A stretch of 64,000 bases of DNA from assembly GCA_036852015.1 (NCBI GenBank), contig JAANDG010000426.1, forward strand, positions 1-64,000. Direction: 5' to 3'. The position numbers and the translations under genes are program-made. Source of the DNA: Pelodera strongyloides. Lineage: Eukaryota; Nematoda; Chromadorea; Rhabditida; Rhabditidae. This document shows, in pieces, positions 58,789 to 64,000 of the stretch (position 1 is the first letter of the stretch; each line of letters begins with the position of its first letter). The notes under the pieces were generated by a model. The model saw only the letters and a list, made by a program, of their open reading frames with translations. It searched no databases and was not told the origin of the DNA.

Positions 58789-61700
58789 TTAGTTCTCTGC
58801 GTTTATTCCCGATTTGACCGAGTTGCTGTTTCGTCGATTGTGGTTACTGCGCTGAAATGCAAAAATAAATAATTACAATTCGCAATATAGTAAGATACTT
58901 TCGAAGCCTCCAATGTTTACGCTCTGGTATCAGGAAGGAAATACACATATGATAAACTCTTGAGGAGAAATAGTTGCAAGATGTTCAGTCATACAGTGAT
59001 AGGTTTTCGATTCAAGGAGACTGGCTGAACCGAGTCAATTTTCAAGCAACTGGTGCGTTATTTTGATAAGTTCTCATGAAAGCGTAATGTAATTGCGCAC
59101 TGTTGTTTTACATTTTCAATCAACTCAATAGATATGATAATCAATCCTGATCCTTCGAAACGCCAGCATTTTAGGGAACCACAAGTTAATCTTACAACAA
59201 CTGACATTACTGCCGCTTCTGATGAATCGGGAGTGCTGGGGGACCCAAGTTGTGTCGGACTACTGGGAGCCTGGAATATATTTTTGTTTTATACATGTAA
59301 ATATAAAAATTACATTACCGCGTGACTACATTTTACTCGTACTGCGTGAGTAGCTGGCTAGCCTGTGTGCGAGTGCTTATCTCTTTCTTTGCCATTGTTT
59401 GTATGTTAAATTTTATTGTTTTGAATAAATAGTTATTATACAAATAAAAGTATATTAACGAAAAAGAACATGAAATAACATTTACAAGTATTAGAAAAAA
59501 TGCGGCATCTAAACAGTTTAAAGGGAGAGGCCCACGAGAAAATACTTTTCTTCAATTTACTTGCACAGAATGTCCGAAATTTCAGAAATGTTACTGTGAA
59601 AACCGCATTTCTTTACACCTAGAACTCACAGAGTTTTTCCCCGGCAAACAGTTCGGTCAGGTACAGTAGTCAGAAACGTTTTTACGGTTTAAATCCATCC
59701 ATTAGCATTCTTTCTCTTCATAATAATGGTTAAACGAATGAAGATCATTCCTACGATTATAACAAGGCGTTTCCAATACTGTAATGCCCTAAAAGCGCAA
59801 AATTGATTCTGACTACGGTACCTGGCCAAACTGTTTGCCGGCGAATAACTCTGTGAGTTCTAGGTGCAAAGAAATGCGGTTTTCACAGTAATATTTCTGA
59901 AATTCCGGACATTCTGTGCAAGTAAACTGAGGAAAACGTTTTTCGCGTGGGCCTCTCCCTTGAACATCAGAAATATTATCAACTTACCGAGCCAGGAGCG
60001 TATACTGGACTAGTAACTGCCTCTTCATACGACGGGGGAGCGTCGAAGTCTTTCGGACCCTGAATTGTAAATTTCTTTAGAGATAATTTTTATGTATATA
60101 TCATATAGCATATTTTTAAATGATACTGCAACAAAATAATTGTTGTAACTACTATGACATCAGTTTTTACTATCTCTATTTTCCGAGTTTTCGGAACCTG
60201 CAGACTCTTTTACACTGTTCCATGTTCATCAATTGTAAGAGGGCCCTTTATTTGGCGCTCGTAGCAATACATACATCTTATTGCGTGATTACATTTAGCG
60301 CATTTTATCAGCCGCAACAACACACCAAGATTAGTGATCATAAAAACCAATCACAATAAAAATATAAACAAGTGACTAATATCGTAAACTATGCCATTCA
60401 CATTGAGCAACTAACTAATATGTAAATGAATAACAAACAAACAGATTAATTAACAACATAATTACCTGCGTGTCATCCGTTGGTGTATAAACGGGTGGTA
60501 GTTGCATTGTTACCCCATCAGCCGTGGTCAACCTTGTTGGACGCGATAACGATGTAGTAGGTGAAGTGACAACAGACTGTAATTTTTTTGAGTTAACATT
60601 TCAGATGCTAGATGCTATCACTTATTATTTTTTTTTTATATAACCTTTGATAATAATTCTTGGCTATACTAAAACACCATAAAAGAAGCACTATAATGAA
60701 ATAAGTGACTATGTACAAAAATAACAATATAGCACAAAAAAAACTATCACTAGAAGTTTACAATTCTTTTTTATAAGTTTTCCTTTTATTCGATCTCAGT
60801 CCATATTTCCTTTACCTTTGTTCAATATCAAAATGTTAACGAAGAGGAAAAAAAAACTTTTTAGATCATCGAACAACTCGGCAAACACTGTACTAGAGAG
60901 GGACCAGAAAAGCACACAGAAAGACCATTTGGATTACAAAGAGACCATTGGAATTCAAGGATAAGAAAACTCTTTTCAGGCAAAAAATGATTATTCTTGA
61001 GTAAACAATTTCGTGGAAAATAGGGATCAAGAAGTTTTTGATGTCAAAGGAACTATGACGTTGCCAAACTGATTGTGAGGGGAAGTGTCAAAGGAACTAT
61101 GACGTTGTCAAACTGAAGGGAAGTGTCAAAGGAACTATGACGTTGCCAAACTGAGGGGAAGTGTCAAAGGAACCATGACGTTGCCAAACTGAGGGGAACT
61201 GTCAAAAGAAGTTTCTCAAACGGGAACTTTGATAGGAAAAATATAGTGCTCAAAAAATAAGATCTAACTTCCGCGAAAATTACAGTTTCATTAAAATTAT
61301 GTTTGATATGATTAATTAGTACTGCACTGCGTGTTGCTATTTTTGTATTCAGAATTAATAAGTTCCAAAAATATCCGTAGTTCAATGTTGACAAGGCGCG
61401 GAAAAATGTGGTGTCTTATTACTTTTGGTTACAAGTTATGTATAAAACGGAGGACAAAAGAACTGACAACGTCAACGTCTTGGGTCCTAGGTCCTTAGCA
61501 AGCCTAGGTTTTACTCGGTCCTAAGTCCTAGGGTAGTCCTAAGTACTAAGTCCTAGGGTAATCCTAAGTACTAAGTCCTATGGTACATATTCCGCTCGCA
61601 CCTGTATCCTCTGTGCCGTCCTCCTCGTTCTCCTATTGTTAACCAGCATGCAAAATAGGGTGATTACCACGGAAGTGATGGCCACGGCCGCTAAAATAGG

Positions 61701-64000
61701 CATTTGTAATCGTAAGTATTTTTAGTGGGCCAGGCCAAGGGCCAAAAAAAAAAGCCAAAAAAATTTTCTCACGGAACGTGAAAAATTGTCAACTTATTAA
61801 TTTTCAGTGATACTGGCCACTTAAAATGCCTATGATCAGTTCACAACTCAAGACAATATAACTACATATGGCTCTAAAAATCTATATTGACAAAATATTG
61901 TTGATCATATTAGTGGCTTAAAGGGATAGGTTCACCTCGAATTGCACCTTTTTTATAATTTATGTTGATAGTATGACCTAAGAAGGTCAAAATGCGAAAA
62001 TTGTAGTAAATTTCCTTTGCTCCCCGTAGTAGGTGAACTTCCTCAAAAAAGCTAAACTACCTCGAATCTATAAAACAATTGGAGTACCGCAGCCGTGGTA
62101 AGTGGGAAATAGCGCAGTAGGGCTGGAGACGCTAGAAGATACAGGGCCCTTTTATCATCCTCTGTCTATCACAACAATCTCTGCACCGCCATCCCAGTCA
62201 TTCTATTTCCAATTTGGCTAGGCTGCGGTACTCCAACTGTTTTATAAATACGAGGTAGTTTAGCTTCTTGAGCAAGCTCTCCTGCCACGGGGAGAAAAGG
62301 TAATTTTATGTAATTTTCGCATTGTGAAGGTTTTCGGCAATACTATCAATATAAATCTTCAAAAAGGTGCAAATCCTAGTGAACCTATCCCTTTAAGAGG
62401 CATATGATTTTATATCGTCTTCATGAGTTGTGAGCTGATCATAAGGCTTCAAGTCCCGTGAATAATTAGCAAACACTTGTTATCTGCGTTCTTACCTATG
62501 ACAAGTACTGTAAGGGCTCCAGTGGGGATTCCGACCGAATCGCTTTTCGTCGTGTCGTGTGTGTCGTCGATCATTTCTGCAACGTTGTGTAATGTTTTGA
62601 TTTTATGATCTAGAGCCTTAGAGCGGTATAACAGCCGGTTCTCAAAAAGCGGTTGTTTTATCGTTTAAAGATTCTTTCAAAATACTCAGAACACGGACGG
62701 AGGCATTCTCGGTGGCTACGACATGCCGTCTCATCCAATTTTAAGCTCAAGAAAAGGAAGGATTGAATATAAATTGAAAGTAAAATGGCAATAAATCCAA
62801 AGTAAGGTAGTTATTTCACGGCAAATTTTTCCGCATTGTTTACCGTAGTTACGAGTCAGACACACACACACTCTAAGATATGACTTATTGTTAGACAATG
62901 ACCCAAAGTATGGTAAGAATTTTATTGCACGATGCTTTGCGAGCCGCTCACTCGCTCACACCCAAGTAATAATAATAATAAAGTTCTACACTTATTGGAC
63001 AAGCTCATATAGATTAGTTCAATGATGGAAAGTGATTATACACTTATACATAGAATAATTTTTTTACATAGTTTTCACAATCTTTACGCAAATTGTGCAA
63101 TTGATATTTCCTTAGAGATGTTCAAGCTGACCGACGTATTGTAACTATAACAGTAAGTAACAGAATAGACGTAAGTAAGGAGCTTACGTGATGAAACATC
63201 AGGAATGTTCCTGCCGATGATGCAATCACATTTTAGAAATCGACTTTTGGCGATTTTGGAACAATTAGCGGAACCAAGTCAACAATCAACTACAGTGATT
63301 CTCACCCAGGTAACCTACAGGTAATCTAAATGGCTCCGGTACAAATGGTTGATACTTTTTTAATGCGTTCACTAGTTTGAAGGCATAGATATATTTATAT
63401 AATATCTGTCCAAAAAATACAATTTTCTCCGCAAGTCAACTAAGAAGATATGCACAAGGATTTCGAAACGAATTCGGCTCACTATTTTATAATTGCTTTA
63501 AAAACAATAAATGTAAGACAAATTGCAAATACATAACATGCCAATCAAAAGTGCATGGTCAGAAGCAAGTTAGCATGACTTGTAGGCTATCTAGGTGTGG
63601 CCTTGGTCAAACTTATTAGCTTCGCTAGCCTGAAATCCTGAGCTTGGTACTTCTTCCGCCTATAAAAAAACCTTTGGCCGCCTACTAGAGGACTTGAACC
63701 ACTGTCATGGTACTTTAGACTACTTTAGAGTATGTGGCCCTATTAGCTGGACCAGATAAGCCTTCAGTTTTGAAATCTAGATGAAATAAATAACTTTCTT
63801 ACCAACAAATGGCCTGGTGGGCAGAAAATAATCAATGTCCGTATAGTCTGCGTCCATGTTCAAATAAGCTGATAGAATAGGACTTTCTCTGAGGAGAGAA
63901 AAGTAAAAAGGCAAGCGATTGGGGCTGAAGGGTGACCTGCCGTGGACTTACTTTTCCAAGGTTCTGTGTGGGTCCTTCGGAACCTCGCCTCTCAGTCTCA
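58789..64000 (-). CDS. Gene C: single-pass membrane protein with PPxY tail (5' end outside window)
   Basis: Exons seen (coding order): 64000-63952 (continues outside), 63888-63803, one small exon near 63205-63190, 62576-62496, 61690-61602, 60576-60466, 60059-59988, 59270-59196 and 58851-58789 (stop TAA). From 62576 to the stop all phases agree. Seen: an acidic, probably extracellular stretch ([18 protein letters not shown]); a membrane segment spread over two exons (GALTVLVIG, then [17 protein letters not shown]); a basic stop-transfer [11 protein letters not shown]; a cytoplasmic tail with LPPVYTP and [10 protein letters not shown], two PPxY-type motifs that bind WW domains of NEDD4-type ligases (established for the motif); and a Ser/Pro-rich end. 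Function inferred only as a WW-partner or ubiquitylation adaptor. No signal peptide can be judged because the start is missing. Two TTAA MITEs and a tandem repeat sit in its introns. Confidence 0.72.
59518..59963. mobile_element. TTAA MITE, AGGGAGAGGCCCACG family, copy 2
   Basis: It starts TTAAAGGGAGAGGCCCACG and ends GTGGGCCTCTCCCTTGAA (right TTAA mutated to TTGA). Arms match 38242-38699 (CAGAATGTCCG, ACTGTGAAAACCGCAT). It ends 24 bp from a gene C exon. Confidence 0.9.
61037..61212 (+). repeat. ~38-44-bp tandem repeat in a gene C intron
   Basis: Four and a half copies share GTCAAAGGAACTATGACGTT followed by GCCAAACTGAGGGGAAGT. One unit has a small insertion (ATTGTGAG) and one has GTTGTC for GTTGCC. 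Confidence 0.92.
61495..61592 (+). repeat. TCCTAAGT/ACTAAGTCCTA minisatellite
   Basis: Degenerate repeats of GGTCCTAAGTCCTAGGGTA and TCCTAAGTACTAAGTCCTA end ten bases before the donor of gene C exon 61690-61602. Confidence 0.85.
61918..62396. mobile_element. Full TTAA MITE (AGGGATAGGTTCACC family), nested in another inverted repeat
   Basis: It starts TTAAAGGGATAGGTTCACC and ends GTGAACCTATCCCTTTAA. Long arms include GTACCGCAG / CTGCGGTACTCCAA. The flanks 61829-61880 and 62398-62449 are themselves inverted copies (GCCTATGATCAGTTCACAAC), so this copy jumped into an older palindromic element within a gene C intron. Confidence 0.9.

Overview
The window looks like a chromosomal piece of a nematode genome: AT-rich, with many short introns ending in TTTCAG-type acceptors, TTTCAG sites just upstream of start codons as expected for spliced-leader trans-splicing, an apparent operon with a short intergenic gap, a nematode-like U6 gene, and many short TTAA-flanked palindromic repeats. 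The species cannot be told from sequence alone. Gene models were built by hand from splice signals and reading-phase continuity. No database search was possible.

Host genes. (1) A complete six-exon-signal, five-intron-class small gene on + (4551-6390) encodes a KEOPS-complex subunit of the TPRKB/Cgi121 family, about 184 aa. (2) Gene A on - (30520 to 21071) encodes a roughly 815-aa nuclear-type protein with two N-terminal Cys/His zinc fingers and a C-terminal basic NLS. (3) Gene B on - (20829 to 8758) starts about 180 bp after gene A's polyadenylation signal, so A and B probably form an operon. Its 31 exons keep phase throughout and give about 1200 aa: repeated acidic N-terminal modules from three tandemly duplicated exons, a helical middle module, and an Arg/Glu then Gly/Arg-rich tail. 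I do not recognise the family. (4) Gene C on - (58789 to beyond the right edge) encodes a single-pass membrane protein with cytoplasmic PPxY motifs. (5) Fragments of two further genes are seen at 39674-40229 (-) and about 43110-44832 (+). (6) A U6 snRNA gene lies in an intron of gene A.

Mobile DNA fills most of 31-58 kb. There is a Merlin (IS1016/ISXO2-type) DNA transposon with perfect 8-bp target duplications and unusual reiterated termini (40958-41946); a nest of TTAA-flanked palindromes, one carrying three in-phase gene-like exons (33405-36868); a degenerate Tc1-like element; three copies of a hAT-like MITE; and several TTAA MITE families. One non-LTR retrotransposon (46337-56859) has been broken by three later insertions: a gag-only LTR element (46675-48715), a GC-rich-ended element (about 50.27-53.01 kb) and a very recent coding-free LTR element (54715-56377). 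A second, unrelated, frameshifted non-LTR copy lies at 1539-3650 (-).

The items most worth follow-up are the unrecognised 1200-aa protein and its operon partner, the frequent T at +3 in 5' splice sites, the exon-carrying palindromic transposon, the Merlin termini, and the pair of tRNA-primed short LTR elements in which one start codon is formed across the LTR/primer-site junction.
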